This document shows, piece by piece, positions 27,723 to 37,590 of a stretch of 64,000 nucleotides of DNA (positions within the stretch are counted from its first letter, which is position 1; every line of letters starts with the position of its first letter). The position numbers and the translations under genes are program-made. The stretch comes from Phenylobacterium sp. (GTDB taxonomy: Bacteria > Pseudomonadota > Alphaproteobacteria > Caulobacterales > Caulobacteraceae), in contig JADCAS010000005.1 in NCBI GenBank assembly GCA_020401865.1, forward strand, positions 124,001-188,000, in the 5' to 3' direction. Under the pieces are notes generated by a model. It was given only the letters and a program-made list of their open reading frames with translations. It ran no database searches and had not been told where the DNA came from.

Positions 27723-27823
27723 GAAATCCTGACCCGAAAAATGAGGGGCGACACGCCCTCGCGCCTGGCGGTAGATAGTGGTGAATCGGGGGCGTTGGAC
27801 AGCCCGTTTTCAAGGAGATGATC

Positions 27824-28600
27824 GTGGCGGGAGTGCTTGCGGGTCAGACCGCCATTGTTACCGGAGCCTCCGGCGGTCTAGGCGCTCACTTCGCCCGGCT
27901 GCTGGCTTCTGAAGGCGCGGCTGTGGCCCTGACGGCCCGCCGGCTTGACATGGTCGAGACGCTGGCGGGCGAGATTGCGGGGGCCGGCGGTAAGGCCATG
28001 GCGCTGCGACTTGATGTGGCCCAAGCGGAGACGATCGCGCCTGTGTTCGGAGAGATCGAGGCAGCCCTGGGACCTGTGTCCATCCTGGTCAACAATGCTG
28101 GCGTGGGAGGTGAGGGTCTGGCGATCGACCTCTCCATCGAGCAGTGGGACCGGACCTTCGCCGTCAACACCCGCGGCGTCTTCTTCTCCGCCCAGGCCGC
28201 TGCACGGCTGATGATGGCCAATGGCGCTGCGGACCGGGCGGAGGCGAGGATCGTCAACATAGCCTCTGTCGCCAGCCATACCGTCCTGCCCGGCCTCTCC
28301 GCCTACAACGCCTCCAAGGCCGCCACGGCAATGCTGACCCGGAGCCTGGCCCGTGAGTGGTCCCGCCGGGGCATCGCGGTGAACGCCCTGTGTCCGGGCT
28401 ACATCGAGACCGACATCAATAGCTTCTGGTGGGGAACCGAAGGCGGTCAGAACCAGCTCAAACGCTTCCCGCGCCGCCGGCTGATGGAGGCCACGGACCT
28501 GGACGCCGCCTTCCTGATGCTCTGCGGTCCCGCCGCCCGGGCCATCGCGGGAAGCCTCATCACCATCGACGACGGCCAGTCGCTACCCGGCGGCGGCTGA
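27824..28600 (+). CDS. Short-chain dehydrogenase/reductase (classical SDR)
   Basis: 258-residue classical SDR oxidoreductase. It has the NAD(P) motif [12 protein letters not shown] (LVNNAGVGG), the catalytic Ser in NIASVAS, and Tyr/Lys in YNASKAA. The C-terminus ends [13 protein letters not shown], typical of FabG-like enzymes. GTG at 27824 has AAGGAG at the correct distance; an ATG at 27818 is directly abutting that ribosome site. The CoA-transferase gene follows 59 bp later with its own ribosome site, so the pair could act on the same acyl-CoA route, for example hydroxyacyl-CoA oxidation. Substrate unknown. Confidence 0.9.
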   Translation: MAGVLAGQTAIVTGASGGLGAHFARLLASEGAAVALTARRLDMVETLAGEIAGAGGKAMALRLDVAQAETIAPVFGEIEAALGPVSILVNNAGVGGEGLAIDLSIEQWDRTFAVNTRGVFFSAQAAARLMMANGAADRAEARIVNIASVASHTVLPGLSAYNASKAATAMLTRSLAREWSRRGIAVNALCPGYIETDINSFWWGTEGGQNQLKRFPRRRLMEATDLDAAFLMLCGPAARAIAGSLITIDDGQSLPGGG

Positions 28601-28659
28601 ACTTGCCTGACCCGGCGTCACAGGGACAAGTTCGAAACACAAAACTGAGGGAGACAGAC

Positions 28660-29793
28660 ATGCGCCAGGGACCTCTGACCGGCCTGAAGATCATCGAGTT
28701 CGCCGGGATCGGGCCCGGTCCCTTCTGCGGAATGCTTCTTTCCGACCTTGGCGCCGACGTGGTGCGGATCGACCGGAAGGGGCAGGGGCGCGGCAGTCCT
28801 GCCGACATCACCGCCCGCGGTCGGCGGTCTGTGGGACTGGATCTCAAGAACCCCGCCGCTATCGAGACCTGCCTCAAGCTCTTCGAGACCGCAGACGTCG
28901 TCTTCGAGGGCTTCCGGCCGGGCGTCATGGAACGCCTAGGGCTGGGTCCGGACGTGGCGCTCAAGCGGAACACGAAGCTGGTCTATGGCCGCATGACCGG
29001 ATGGGGTCAGTTCGGACCTTACGCCCAGGCGGCCGGCCACGACATGAACTACATCGCCATCACCGGGGCGCTGCACGCCATCGGTACAGAGGACAAGCCC
29101 GTCCCGCCGCTGAACCTGGTGGGCGACTTCGGGGGCGGCGCCCTCTACCTGGCCTTCGGCATCCTGGCCGGGGTGATCAAGGCGCGGGAGACCGGCGAGG
29201 GGCAAGTCATTGACTGCGCCATGAGCGATGGCGCCGCCTCGCTGATGGCCATGTTCTATGGCTTCAAGGCCTCGGGCGCCTGGACGGAGAGCCGGCGGTC
29301 GAACCTGCTGGACGGCGGCGCGCACTTCTACGACACCTACCAGTGCTCGGACGGAAAGTGGGTGTCCATTGGCTCGATCGAGCCTCAGTTCTATGCGCTA
29401 CTCCTTGAAAAGACGGGAATTTCAGACCCTTCCTTCAAGTCACAGATGGATCGGAGCGCCTGGCCGGATCTGAAGGCCAAGCTCGCCGCCGTGATCGCCA
29501 CCAAGACCCAGGCGGAATGGTGCGCCCTGATGGAAGCCACGGACGTGTGCTTCGCCCCGGTTCTGGACCTGGATGAAGCGCCGAAGCACGCCCACAACGT
29601 GGCGCGCGAGACCTTCGTCGAGGTCGCTGGAGTGACGCAGCCTGCACCGGCGCCGAGGTTCTCGAAGACCCCCGGAGCCATTCAGGGTCCGCCGCCGGCC
29701 ATTGGGGCGCATGACGAGGAGGCGCTGAAGGACTGGGGCTTCTCGGATGCGGACCTCGCCGCTTTGCGGGGGAACGGGGCCCTGAGCGGTTAG
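28660..29793 (+). CDS. Family III CoA-transferase (CaiB/alpha-methylacyl-CoA racemase type)
   Basis: 377-residue class III CoA-transferase-fold protein. The N-terminus [19 protein letters not shown] and the ADVVRIDR stretch are typical. [18 protein letters not shown] and [16 protein letters not shown] match alpha-methylacyl-CoA racemases, where a His and an Asp in these segments perform alpha-proton exchange. Racemase activity on 2-methyl-branched acyl-CoA is therefore the first guess; CoA transfer is the alternative. ATG at 28660 follows GAGGGAG. It lies downstream of an SDR and near two acyl-CoA synthetases, consistent with branched lipid or sterol-type side-chain degradation. Confidence 0.88.
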   Translation: MRQGPLTGLKIIEFAGIGPGPFCGMLLSDLGADVVRIDRKGQGRGSPADITARGRRSVGLDLKNPAAIETCLKLFETADVVFEGFRPGVMERLGLGPDVALKRNTKLVYGRMTGWGQFGPYAQAAGHDMNYIAITGALHAIGTEDKPVPPLNLVGDFGGGALYLAFGILAGVIKARETGEGQVIDCAMSDGAASLMAMFYGFKASGAWTESRRSNLLDGGAHFYDTYQCSDGKWVSIGSIEPQFYALLLEKTGISDPSFKSQMDRSAWPDLKAKLAAVIATKTQAEWCALMEATDVCFAPVLDLDEAPKHAHNVARETFVEVAGVTQPAPAPRFSKTPGAIQGPPPAIGAHDEEALKDWGFSDADLAALRGNGALSG

Positions 29794-29989
29794 ACTGTCA
29801 CCGCTGGCGGGCGTGCGCTGATGCGGCCTCGGGCGGCCTGAATGAATGCAAGCCAGGGCCCGGCGCCGCGTACGGCTCCGTCACAGAAGGGGTGCTCCTC
29901 CTGATCTGGCCGTCTGCGTCCGTCCAGGCCGTATTCTTCGGGGGCGCACTCGCCGCCGAGGTGGAGCGGCGTCTGGTGGGCGCCTCGCT

Positions 29990-30229
29990 TCAGGCCTGAG
30001 GGCGTCGCACCCGGAAGGTCAGGACGCCAGCCGTCTCTGTCGTCTCGATGAGTTCGGCGCCCGCTTCACGCACAAAATGCGGCACATCGATCCGCGCCAT
30101 GGGATCATCCGCAATCAGCCGGACGACTTGGTCATGGATGCCCTCCAGAGCGCGACGCAGCCTTAGAGTGGGAACCGGGCAATGATGCCCTCGGGCATCG
30201 ACCACGAAATCTTCGCTGGAGTCAGTCAC
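29990..30229 (-). CDS. TusA/SirA-like sulfur-carrier family protein
   Basis: 79-residue protein of the TusA/SirA/YeeD fold. The hallmark is DARGHHCPVP, with Cys17 in the CPxP motif used as persulfide carrier. The rest (LRLRRAL, ADDPMARIDVPHFV, LIETTE) matches the two-layer alpha/beta fold. The start is GTG at 30229, overlapping the M61 peptidase stop as GTGA, so it is coupled to that gene. True TusA works in tRNA 2-thiolation, whereas paralogues have other sulfur-delivery roles. No tusBCDE neighbours are present. A role tied to the acyl-CoA synthetase-M61 operon is unclear. Confidence 0.85.
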   Translation of the reverse strand: MTDSSEDFVVDARGHHCPVPTLRLRRALEGIHDQVVRLIADDPMARIDVPHFVREAGAELIETTETAGVLTFRVRRPQA

Positions 30230-32166
30230 GGTCGCGGTGCGAGGATGTCCCCGAGGCGATCCGGCGTTCCCGCAATCCGCTCCAGCCGAGGGTAACGCAG
30301 TCCGCCGCTCCAGGGGATCAATACGGTTCGGAAACGATCGCCCGTGCGAAGCAGGAGATCGACCTTCCCGGTCGTGCGGGCCTCCGTTACGGCGGTGCGG
30401 AGGCGGTCCGCGGACCAAGCCCGGCCATTGATCGCCACGAGCCTGTTGCCAGTGGCCAGCCCGGCCCGGAAGGCAGGGCCATCCCACATCACGCTCGTCA
30501 GGTCTCCGTCGCGGTTCACGACGAGGCCAAGCGAATAGGTCAGGTCGGTGATCTTCCGGTCGGCCTCATCGGCGCTGAAAAAGGCTGTCGGCGTTTCTGA
30601 GTAGACCAGCCTCCATCCGCCTCGTTCAAGTCCGTCCAGGGGCGGGCGCGCGGCGACCTCGTCGACACGCCTCCGGAGGTACCCGGTCCAGTCCATCGGC
30701 ACGAGCTGGTTCAGCGTCTCGACGACATCGTCGAAGCGATAGGTCAGGACACCCCAATCGCCATCATTCATTCCGAAGAAGGCTCGGGCGAAGTCATCCA
30801 GCGACGTCCTTCCCCCGCTCCTCTCGCGGAGCAGGGTGTCCACCTCGAGCCAGATCAGCTGCCCTTCCGAATAGTAGTCCTCGCTGCGCTGCCAACTGAC
30901 CCAGGGCAGGGGGCGTCGATTGGCGATGATCGGATCGTTGGTGGTGTCCGCCAGGGGACGCCAGGTCCTGCCGATCCGGTTCTGATAGGCGGCGGCGGTC
31001 ATGGCCAGGGCGTCCAGGGCGTCCTGTCGGCTGACCAGTCCCGAACGGGCTGCGAGGACATGTCCCCAGTACTGGGTCTGGCCCTCATAGACCCACAGGA
31101 GGCTGTCGCGCATGGGCGTGTTGAAGGTCGGCGTCCAGAGCTCCGCAGGACGCCGGTACTTCCCGTTCCAGGAGTGAGCGTACTCGTGGGGCAAAAGGTC
31201 ACGTTCGGGGGCTGTCCGCTCCCAGGCGGTGAAATAGTCCGGGGAAACCGAGTTCTCGCTGGACCGATGATGTTCCAGGCCGATGCCGCCCAGTTCATCG
31301 GTGAGGGCGAGGAGGAAGTCGTAGCGGTCGAAGTGCCGAGCGCCAAAGAGCCGGTCGGCCTGGACTACGAGGTTCCGGTGGGCCTGCAGCTGTTCGGGAG
31401 TCATCTCAAGGCTGGCGGGTTCGTCTGCGACCATGTTGAGGACGACCGGCGACCGGCCGCCGGGGTCCAAGTCTACCCGCTTGAACCAGCGCCCCGCAAA
31501 CATGGGCGAGTCCACCAGGGTCTCGAAGCTGACGGGCTTGAAGGTCACGACCCCGTCGCGGTTCGACGCAGGGTCCAGCGCCACCCCGTAGCCCCAGCCT
31601 TCGGGCAACCGGATGCTGGCCTCGATGGGGATCCGCCGGGTGAACCAGCCCGCGGGGTAGAGGGCGACGCTGTTCCACTGAACGTTTATCATGGCCGGGG
31701 TCATGACCGTCCGGCCCTGGCCGCTGGTGTTGGCCGAGACAAACTGGAACTCCAGCTCCAGGGACCGCGCGCCCGGGGGCGGGTCCACGTGGAAGGCTGC
31801 GATCTCGACAGTGTCCCGTCGCCAGGGAACCTGGCGGCCTCCGGAGGTAATCTTCAGGCCAGTCAGGTGTTCCACCTGGGCGAACGACCGGTGGCGCCCT
31901 GGCAGCCACTGGGGATAAAGCAGGGTGACCGGCCCGGGTCCGGTCAAGGGCACGCTTTGGCGGACCCGGAAGATCCGGCGCTCCAGGTCGGTGGCGTCCA
32001 CCTGGAGCCTCAGGGTCCCGGGATAGGCCTCGTCCTTCGCCGCGACGATCGGCGGCGGGAGGGGTTCGGGCTGGGGCAGGGAGCGCTGTCCCGGCGCCGC
32101 CAGGGCTTCCCCCGCACCTAGGACCAGCGCAAGGAGCGCAGCGACGCCTGGAACACGCCGGATCAT
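30226..32166 (-). CDS. Exported M61-family metallopeptidase with PDZ domain
   Basis: About 646 residues, exported by a signal peptide (VAALLALVLGAGEALAAP). An N-terminal beta domain precedes the peptidase core with the zinc motif HEYAH (near residue 327) in LLPHEYAHSWNGKYRRP and the downstream WVYEGQTQYWG Glu-containing segment of M61 glycyl aminopeptidases. A C-terminal PDZ domain (LGLVVNRDGDLTSV, LATGNRLVAINGRAW) is normal for the family. ATG at 32166 sits 4 bp after the acyl-CoA synthetase stop. An ATG five codons upstream (32181) overlaps that gene by 11 bp and is an alternative. A periplasmic role in peptide turnover is likely. Confidence 0.93.
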   Translation of the reverse strand: MIRRVPGVAALLALVLGAGEALAAPGQRSLPQPEPLPPPIVAAKDEAYPGTLRLQVDATDLERRIFRVRQSVPLTGPGPVTLLYPQWLPGRHRSFAQVEHLTGLKITSGGRQVPWRRDTVEIAAFHVDPPPGARSLELEFQFVSANTSGQGRTVMTPAMINVQWNSVALYPAGWFTRRIPIEASIRLPEGWGYGVALDPASNRDGVVTFKPVSFETLVDSPMFAGRWFKRVDLDPGGRSPVVLNMVADEPASLEMTPEQLQAHRNLVVQADRLFGARHFDRYDFLLALTDELGGIGLEHHRSSENSVSPDYFTAWERTAPERDLLPHEYAHSWNGKYRRPAELWTPTFNTPMRDSLLWVYEGQTQYWGHVLAARSGLVSRQDALDALAMTAAAYQNRIGRTWRPLADTTNDPIIANRRPLPWVSWQRSEDYYSEGQLIWLEVDTLLRERSGGRTSLDDFARAFFGMNDGDWGVLTYRFDDVVETLNQLVPMDWTGYLRRRVDEVAARPPLDGLERGGWRLVYSETPTAFFSADEADRKITDLTYSLGLVVNRDGDLTSVMWDGPAFRAGLATGNRLVAINGRAWSADRLRTAVTEARTTGKVDLLLRTGDRFRTVLIPWSGGLRYPRLERIAGTPDRLGDILAPRP

Positions 32167-32170
32167 GAGG

Positions 32171-33868
32171 TCAGCCTGCATCCTTGAGCTTGAGCGTGTC
32201 CCTCAGCTCGCGCTTGAGGAACTTGCCGCTGGCGTTGCGGGGCAGGGCTTCTTCACGGATCCAGATGTACCGCGGCACCTTGTGCTTGGCGGCGATGGAG
32301 GCGCAGTGCGCGCGGAGCTCGTCGGGCGTAGCCGAATGCCCGGGTCGGAGCACGATGGCGACCCCGACCTCCTCGCCCAGTCGTTCGTCGGGAACCCCGA
32401 AGGCCGAGCACTCGGCGACGGCGGGGTGACGGTAGAGGTTGGCCTCCACTTCGGCGCAGTAGATGTTCTCGCCGCCTCGCAGCACCATGTCCTTCTTGCG
32501 GTCGACGATATAGATGAAGCCGTCCTCGTCCATCCGGGCGATGTCGCCGGTGTGCAGCCAGCCGTCTGTGATCGTCTCGGCGGTGGCCTCGGGCCGGTTG
32601 ATGTAGCCCTTGATCACCGGCGAGCCGCGCACCCAGAGCTCGCCCACCTGGCCGATCGGGACCGTGTTGCCCTCGTCGTCCACGCAGCGCGCCTCGAAGG
32701 CCGGCATGGCCGGGCCGGCGCTGTCCGGGCGGTCGACGAAGAAGTCGGCGGCGATGGCTGTGATGATGCCGCAGGTCTCGGTCATGCCGTAGCCGGTGTT
32801 CGGACGTGCGGTCTTCACCTGGGCGTCGATCTTGTGCACGAGGTCCGGCGGCACCTGGGCCCCGCCACCCCCGAGGCTAAGCAGACTGGAGGTATCGCGC
32901 TTGGTGAAATCGGGATGGGTCAGGACCTCCCGCGCCATGGTGGGTACGCCGCTCATGGAGGTGACCTTCTCGGCCTCGATGATCCGCAGGGCCTCGCCCG
33001 CGTCCCACTTGTACATCAGGACCATGGTTCCGCCCGCCGCCGTCGTCGCGTAGGCGCCGCAGTTGTTGGCTGTCACATGGAAAAGGGGCGTGGTGAGGAG
33101 GGCGACCGGGACCGGGACCGGAGCATTCGGGTCCGGCGCCACGCCCGTGGCGCGCTGGGTCGCCAGGGCCTGGGCCTGGCCGGAGAACATCATGTTGAAG
33201 AGGTTGGCGACACAGCCCCTGTGAGTCAGCTGGGCGCCCTTCGGAAAGCCCGTCGTGCCCGAGGTGTAGAAGATGCAAGCGTCGTCATCCGGGTCGATCT
33301 GGGCGTCCGGCAGGTCTCCGCCGGTGGAGACGACCTCGGACCAGGGCGTGTAGCCGGCGGTTTCCGGCGCACGGACGGCCACGAGGGTCACGCCCTGCAC
33401 CATCTCAGGCTTCTCTGCGATCCGCGCCATTCGCTCGGGATCGACGAAGGCGACCTTCGGCTGGGCGTCCTTGAAGCCGTAAGACATCTCTTCGGCCGTC
33501 CACCAGGCGTTCATGCCGACAACGGTCACCCCGACGGAGACGCAGGCCCAGTAAATCAGCATCCATTCCGGGAAGTTCCGCATGGCGATAGCGACGCGGT
33601 CGCCGCGCTTCACGCCCTTGGCGTGGAGCCAGTTGGCGATGCTGGCGACCAGACGGTGCGCCTCGCCGTAGGTGATGCGGTCATCCTCGTAGACGAGGTA
33701 GGTGCGGTCGGCGAAGGCGGCGGTGGAGAGCCAGACGGCGCGGACATTGGGCGGCGCGTTCTTGTAGACGCGCATCGGAGCTCCGCGGACCTCTTGGACC
33801 ACGATCTCGAAGGGCGCGCCCGGCGCCGTCAGCTCGTCCCAGGCCTTCTTCAATTCCTGATAATGCAA
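32171..33868 (-). CDS. Acyl-CoA synthetase (AMP-forming), first copy
   Basis: 565-residue adenylate-forming enzyme activating a carboxylic acid to its CoA thioester through an acyl-AMP. The motifs are FYTSGTTGFPKGAQ (phosphate-binding loop), GYGMTETCG, DGWLHTGDIARMDEDG, and the C-terminal lysine in PRNASGKFLKREL. It is of the long- or medium-chain fatty-acid/aromatic-acid FadD-like group; the acid cannot be named. It heads a minus-strand run with M61 peptidase and TusA-like genes, and is divergent from the alkylsulfatase-type gene. Confidence 0.93.
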   Translation of the reverse strand: MHYQELKKAWDELTAPGAPFEIVVQEVRGAPMRVYKNAPPNVRAVWLSTAAFADRTYLVYEDDRITYGEAHRLVASIANWLHAKGVKRGDRVAIAMRNFPEWMLIYWACVSVGVTVVGMNAWWTAEEMSYGFKDAQPKVAFVDPERMARIAEKPEMVQGVTLVAVRAPETAGYTPWSEVVSTGGDLPDAQIDPDDDACIFYTSGTTGFPKGAQLTHRGCVANLFNMMFSGQAQALATQRATGVAPDPNAPVPVPVALLTTPLFHVTANNCGAYATTAAGGTMVLMYKWDAGEALRIIEAEKVTSMSGVPTMAREVLTHPDFTKRDTSSLLSLGGGGAQVPPDLVHKIDAQVKTARPNTGYGMTETCGIITAIAADFFVDRPDSAGPAMPAFEARCVDDEGNTVPIGQVGELWVRGSPVIKGYINRPEATAETITDGWLHTGDIARMDEDGFIYIVDRKKDMVLRGGENIYCAEVEANLYRHPAVAECSAFGVPDERLGEEVGVAIVLRPGHSATPDELRAHCASIAAKHKVPRYIWIREEALPRNASGKFLKRELRDTLKLKDAG

Positions 33869-34035
33869 CTCGTCTCTCCTCCCAGGGGGCGTGGCGCGAT
33901 CCCGGCCTTCATCCCGTCAAATCCCATATGGCGCACCGTCCGCGAAAAGGGAACCGTCGCAAGCGGCCCCGAGCGCCGGGCGAGGCTTGGACTTCGCCGG
34001 CGGCAGGGTTAAGGGGCAGGGCAGGGAGATCCGCC

Positions 34036-35895
34036 ATGACCAGCCTGGACCGCAAGGACGCCAGCCCCGCCACCCGCGCCGCCCTTGAGGCCGCAAGGAT
34101 GACCCTGCCCCCCGACGACGGGGAGGACTTCCGGCTGGCCCGGCGCGGCTTCATCGCCTCCATTCCCGACGCCGACATCCCGGGAGCCTGGAGCCTGAAG
34201 CCCTACGCCTTCCTAGAGGACAAGACCCCCGCGCCGACGGTCCATCCCGGACTGTGGCGCCAGGCCCGCCTGAACGGCATACACGGCCTCTTCGAGGTGA
34301 CCCCGGGGGTCTATCAGGTCCGCGGCTTCGACATCTCCACCGTGACCTTCGTCGAGGGCGAGACCGGCTACATCGTCATCGATCCGCTGACCTCGGCCCA
34401 GCCTGCAAGGACGGCCTTGGAGCTGATGCGAACGCACCGGGGTGAGCGACCGGTAAGTGCGGTCATCTACACGCACAGCCATGTGGATCATTACGGCGGA
34501 ATCCTGGGCGTAGCCTCCCCGGAGGAGATCGAGGCGGGCCTGCCCATCATCGCCCCGGAAGGCTTCCTGAAGGAGGCGGTGAGCGAGAACGTCCTCGCCG
34601 GGAACGCCATGAGCCGCCGGGCGACCTACATGTACGGCGCCCTGCTCTGGAAGGACCCGCAGGGCCACGTGGACTCCGGCCTCGGGAAGGGCGTGTCCGG
34701 CGGCAAGGTGGCCCTGGTGCCCCCGACGGTCTCCATTTCCCGCACGGGCGAGAGGCTCGTGGTGGACGGGGTTGAGATCGTCTTTCAGGTAACGCCCGAC
34801 GCCGAGGCGCCGGCCGAAATGAACTTCTATTTCCCGAAGTTCCGCGCCCTTTGCATGGCCGAGAACTGCACCTGCCATCTCCACAACATCTATACGCCCC
34901 GGGGCGCGCAGGTCCGCGACGCCAAGTCCTGGAGCGGCTATATCGACGAGGCGCGGGGTCTCTTCGGCCGCGAGGCCGAGGTGATGTTCGCCAGCCATCA
35001 CTGGCCGCGCTGGGGCGGATCGGAGATCGACGTCTTCCTGCGCAAGCAGCGCGACCTCTACAAGTTCATCCATGATCAGACTCTGCGGCTGGCCAACCAT
35101 GGCCTGAATGCGCCCGAGATCGCCGAGGTCCTGCGTCTTCCGCCGACCCTGGCCTCGGAGTGGTACACGCGCGGCTTCTATGGGACCGTCAGCCACAACG
35201 CCAAGGCGGTCTACCAGCGCTACCTCGGCTGGTTCGACGGCAACCCGGCCCATCTCAACCCCCATCCGCCCGTCGAAACCGGAAAGCGCTATGTCCGCGC
35301 CCTGGGCGGGCCGGAGGCGGTGCTCGCCGAAGCCCGCCGCGCGCAGGCCGAGGGCGACTACCGTTGGGGCGCCCAGGTCCTCAACCACCTGGTGTTCGCC
35401 GACCCCGACAACGCCCAGGCCCGCGCCCTTCAGGCCGACCTCTTGGAGCAGATGGGCTACCAGTCGGAGTCCGGTCCCTGGCGTGACTTCTACCTGACCG
35501 GGGCGCAGGAGTTGAGAACCCCCATTCCGGCGTCCCCGACCCCCCGACAGGCGGCTCCCGGGCAGTTGAGGAACCTGCCGGCCGAAAGCCTTCTCGACAG
35601 TCTCTCGGTCAGGCTCAACGGCGAGTCCGCCGGAGACCTCGACCTGGACCTGACCATCCGCTTCTCCGGCGGGGAGGGGGTCTTCACCCTCAAGGTCGAG
35701 AACGCCGTCCTGCACCACAGGGATGGGGAGGGTGCGCCCGAGGTCGCCCTCAGCCGGGACCAGCTGATCGACCTGGTTATGGGCGCCGCCGACCTCAGGG
35801 ACGTGGCCTCCGGCCAGCCGGGCGAGGCCGCTCTGGGTCGTCTTCTGTCGGTGCTGGACCGGTTCGACCTCTGGTTCGGGATCGTGACCCCCTGA
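34036..35895 (+). CDS. Metallo-beta-lactamase-fold alkyl sulfatase (SdsA1/BDS1 type)
   Basis: 619-residue alkylsulfatase-family protein. The catalytic metallo-beta-lactamase domain carries THSHVDHYGG (binuclear zinc motif THxHxDHxGG, about residues 150-159), followed by the ENCTCHLHNIYTPRGAQVRD and MFASHHWPRWG stretches. A helical dimerisation domain (about 380-490) and a C-terminal SCP-2-like lipid-binding domain (about 510-615, SVRLNGESAG) follow. Such enzymes release sulfate from long-chain primary or secondary alkyl sulfates. No signal peptide is seen before the first domain, so a cytoplasmic location is inferred, unlike secreted SdsA1. It has an intact ribosome site (GCAGGGAGA). Confidence 0.92.
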   Translation: MTSLDRKDASPATRAALEAARMTLPPDDGEDFRLARRGFIASIPDADIPGAWSLKPYAFLEDKTPAPTVHPGLWRQARLNGIHGLFEVTPGVYQVRGFDISTVTFVEGETGYIVIDPLTSAQPARTALELMRTHRGERPVSAVIYTHSHVDHYGGILGVASPEEIEAGLPIIAPEGFLKEAVSENVLAGNAMSRRATYMYGALLWKDPQGHVDSGLGKGVSGGKVALVPPTVSISRTGERLVVDGVEIVFQVTPDAEAPAEMNFYFPKFRALCMAENCTCHLHNIYTPRGAQVRDAKSWSGYIDEARGLFGREAEVMFASHHWPRWGGSEIDVFLRKQRDLYKFIHDQTLRLANHGLNAPEIAEVLRLPPTLASEWYTRGFYGTVSHNAKAVYQRYLGWFDGNPAHLNPHPPVETGKRYVRALGGPEAVLAEARRAQAEGDYRWGAQVLNHLVFADPDNAQARALQADLLEQMGYQSESGPWRDFYLTGAQELRTPIPASPTPRQAAPGQLRNLPAESLLDSLSVRLNGESAGDLDLDLTIRFSGGEGVFTLKVENAVLHHRDGEGAPEVALSRDQLIDLVMGAADLRDVASGQPGEAALGRLLSVLDRFDLWFGIVTP

Positions 35896-35898
35896 GAC

Positions 35899-37443
35899 TC
35901 AGATCCGGCGCTCGCGGCCTTCCCACCAAGGCTCGCGCAGCTTGCGCTTGAAGATCTTGCCGGAGTCCTCGCGGGGCAGGGCGTCGCTGAACTGGACCTC
36001 CCGGGGGACCTTGAAGCCCGCCAGCTGACCGCGGATCCAGGTCTTCACCTCCTGGGGATCGATCTCCTGGCCCTCCTGGGGCTGGACCACGGCGCAGAGG
36101 GCCTCGCCGTACTCATCGTCGGGAATGCCGAAGACGGCGCAGTCGGCCACGCCGGGCATCTTCAGGAGAATGGCCTCGATCTCTGCCGGGTAGATGTTGA
36201 CCCCGCCACTGATCACCATGTCCGAGCTCCGGTCACAGAGGTGCAGGAATCCGTCGGCGTCGAAATATCCGATGTCTCCCGGCGAAATCAGACCGAACTT
36301 CTCCGCCCGCCGGCGCTTGGCCTCGTCACCGTGATAGGTGAAGTCCACGGCGCCGAGGTTTCGGCCCAGAACTTCACCGGGGACACCGACGGGACAGTCG
36401 TTCCCCTGCTCGTCGACCACCCTGACAATTGTGTTGGGCATAGGCTTGCCGACGGTGCCCGGGTGGGCCAACCACTCTTCTGACGTGCAGAAGGTGACGT
36501 TCCCCATCTCGGTGGAGCCGTAGTATTCGTTGATGACCGGCCCCCACCACGCGATCATCTCGCGCTTCACGGGCGGCGAGACCGGCGCTGCGGCGTGGGC
36601 GACGAAACGCAGGGATGACAGGTCATAGCGGTCCCTTACCGCCTGGGGCAGCTTGACCAGCCGGTTGAACATGATCGGCGCCATGTTCAGGTGGGTGATC
36701 CGCTTCTCCTGGATCAGGGCCAGGAGGGCCTCGGGGTCGAAACGCGGCATGACGGCCACGTTCGCGCCGATGTTCACCGAGACGTTCGCGTGTGCATTGG
36801 GCGCCGAATGGTAGATGGGCCCGACGACAGCGGTGACGATCTCATGCGGCCGGTCCATCCAGTCGGCGTAACCGTAGGAGCGCAGCAGCATGGCTGTGGA
36901 GGCCTGGGCCTGCTCCTCGGTCGCCGCACCGCGCTTGACCCCCTTGGGACGTCCTGTCGTGCCGGAGGTGTAAATGATGACGCTGGGTGCGCGCCTCGCC
37001 TCGCCGGACCAGGGCGCGAAGCCCTCCAGCCAGGCGCCCCATTCCAGGTCCCCGGGCGCGGGCTCTCCCGCTGCCGGCGCCAGGCCGTAGGCGGCCCGGA
37101 CCTCTGTCGGTGTCCGGACGCTGATGGCCCTCACCCCCTCCGGAATGGCGGCCCTGAGGTTGGCGAGGAGATCGGCGTGGATCACCAGGACCCGGGCGCC
37201 GCAGTCGCGCAGGACATAGTCGGCCTCGTCCAGGGTGCAGTGCCAGTTCACCGCCACCGGGAAGGCCCCGAGGATACCCGCCGCCTGGACGACTTCGAAG
37301 AAGGCGAATTCGTTGCGCAGGCAAAAGGCGACGGCGTCGCCTTCCCGGACGCCCAGGTGTTCAAGTCCGGAAGCGGCGCGCTGGGCGCGCTCCCGGATGG
37401 CCTCGGCCGTCGTCTCGCGCGCACCGCACCACAGCTTTCCCAT
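35899..37443 (-). CDS. Acyl-CoA synthetase (AMP-forming), second copy
   Basis: 514-residue adenylate-forming enzyme. It has IYTSGTTGRPKGVK, EYYGSTEMGNV, GDIGYFDADGFLHLCDR and the C-terminal PREDSGKIFKRKL with the catalytic Lys. ATG at 37443 follows AGGGAGGAC. It is about 50 residues shorter at the N-terminus than the copy at 32171 and clearly a different subfamily (bile-acid/steroid or aryl-CoA ligase-like by overall look, low certainty). It is convergent with the alkylsulfatase gene, with 3 bp between stops, and divergent from an SDR gene. The enclosing open frame upstream of 37443 is antisense to the SDR and not coding. Confidence 0.92.
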   Translation of the reverse strand: MGKLWCGARETTAEAIRERAQRAASGLEHLGVREGDAVAFCLRNEFAFFEVVQAAGILGAFPVAVNWHCTLDEADYVLRDCGARVLVIHADLLANLRAAIPEGVRAISVRTPTEVRAAYGLAPAAGEPAPGDLEWGAWLEGFAPWSGEARRAPSVIIYTSGTTGRPKGVKRGAATEEQAQASTAMLLRSYGYADWMDRPHEIVTAVVGPIYHSAPNAHANVSVNIGANVAVMPRFDPEALLALIQEKRITHLNMAPIMFNRLVKLPQAVRDRYDLSSLRFVAHAAAPVSPPVKREMIAWWGPVINEYYGSTEMGNVTFCTSEEWLAHPGTVGKPMPNTIVRVVDEQGNDCPVGVPGEVLGRNLGAVDFTYHGDEAKRRRAEKFGLISPGDIGYFDADGFLHLCDRSSDMVISGGVNIYPAEIEAILLKMPGVADCAVFGIPDDEYGEALCAVVQPQEGQEIDPQEVKTWIRGQLAGFKVPREVQFSDALPREDSGKIFKRKLREPWWEGRERRI

Positions 37444-37590
37444 GGCTCGTCCTCCCTTTTGCGAGATGCAACCACGCGCCGAACGCGGTGAAAAGACCGT
37501 GGGTGAAGCAATGCCCCCGGGGCAGGCGGGATGGACCCCGAAGGCCCGCCGTGCGACCGTCGGCGGCCCATGCCTTTGATCGGACCCGCC

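Noticed and set aside
32165..34012. 615-codon open frame on the plus strand
   Set aside because: Shadow of the acyl-CoA synthetase gene on the opposite strand; no ribosome site or family.
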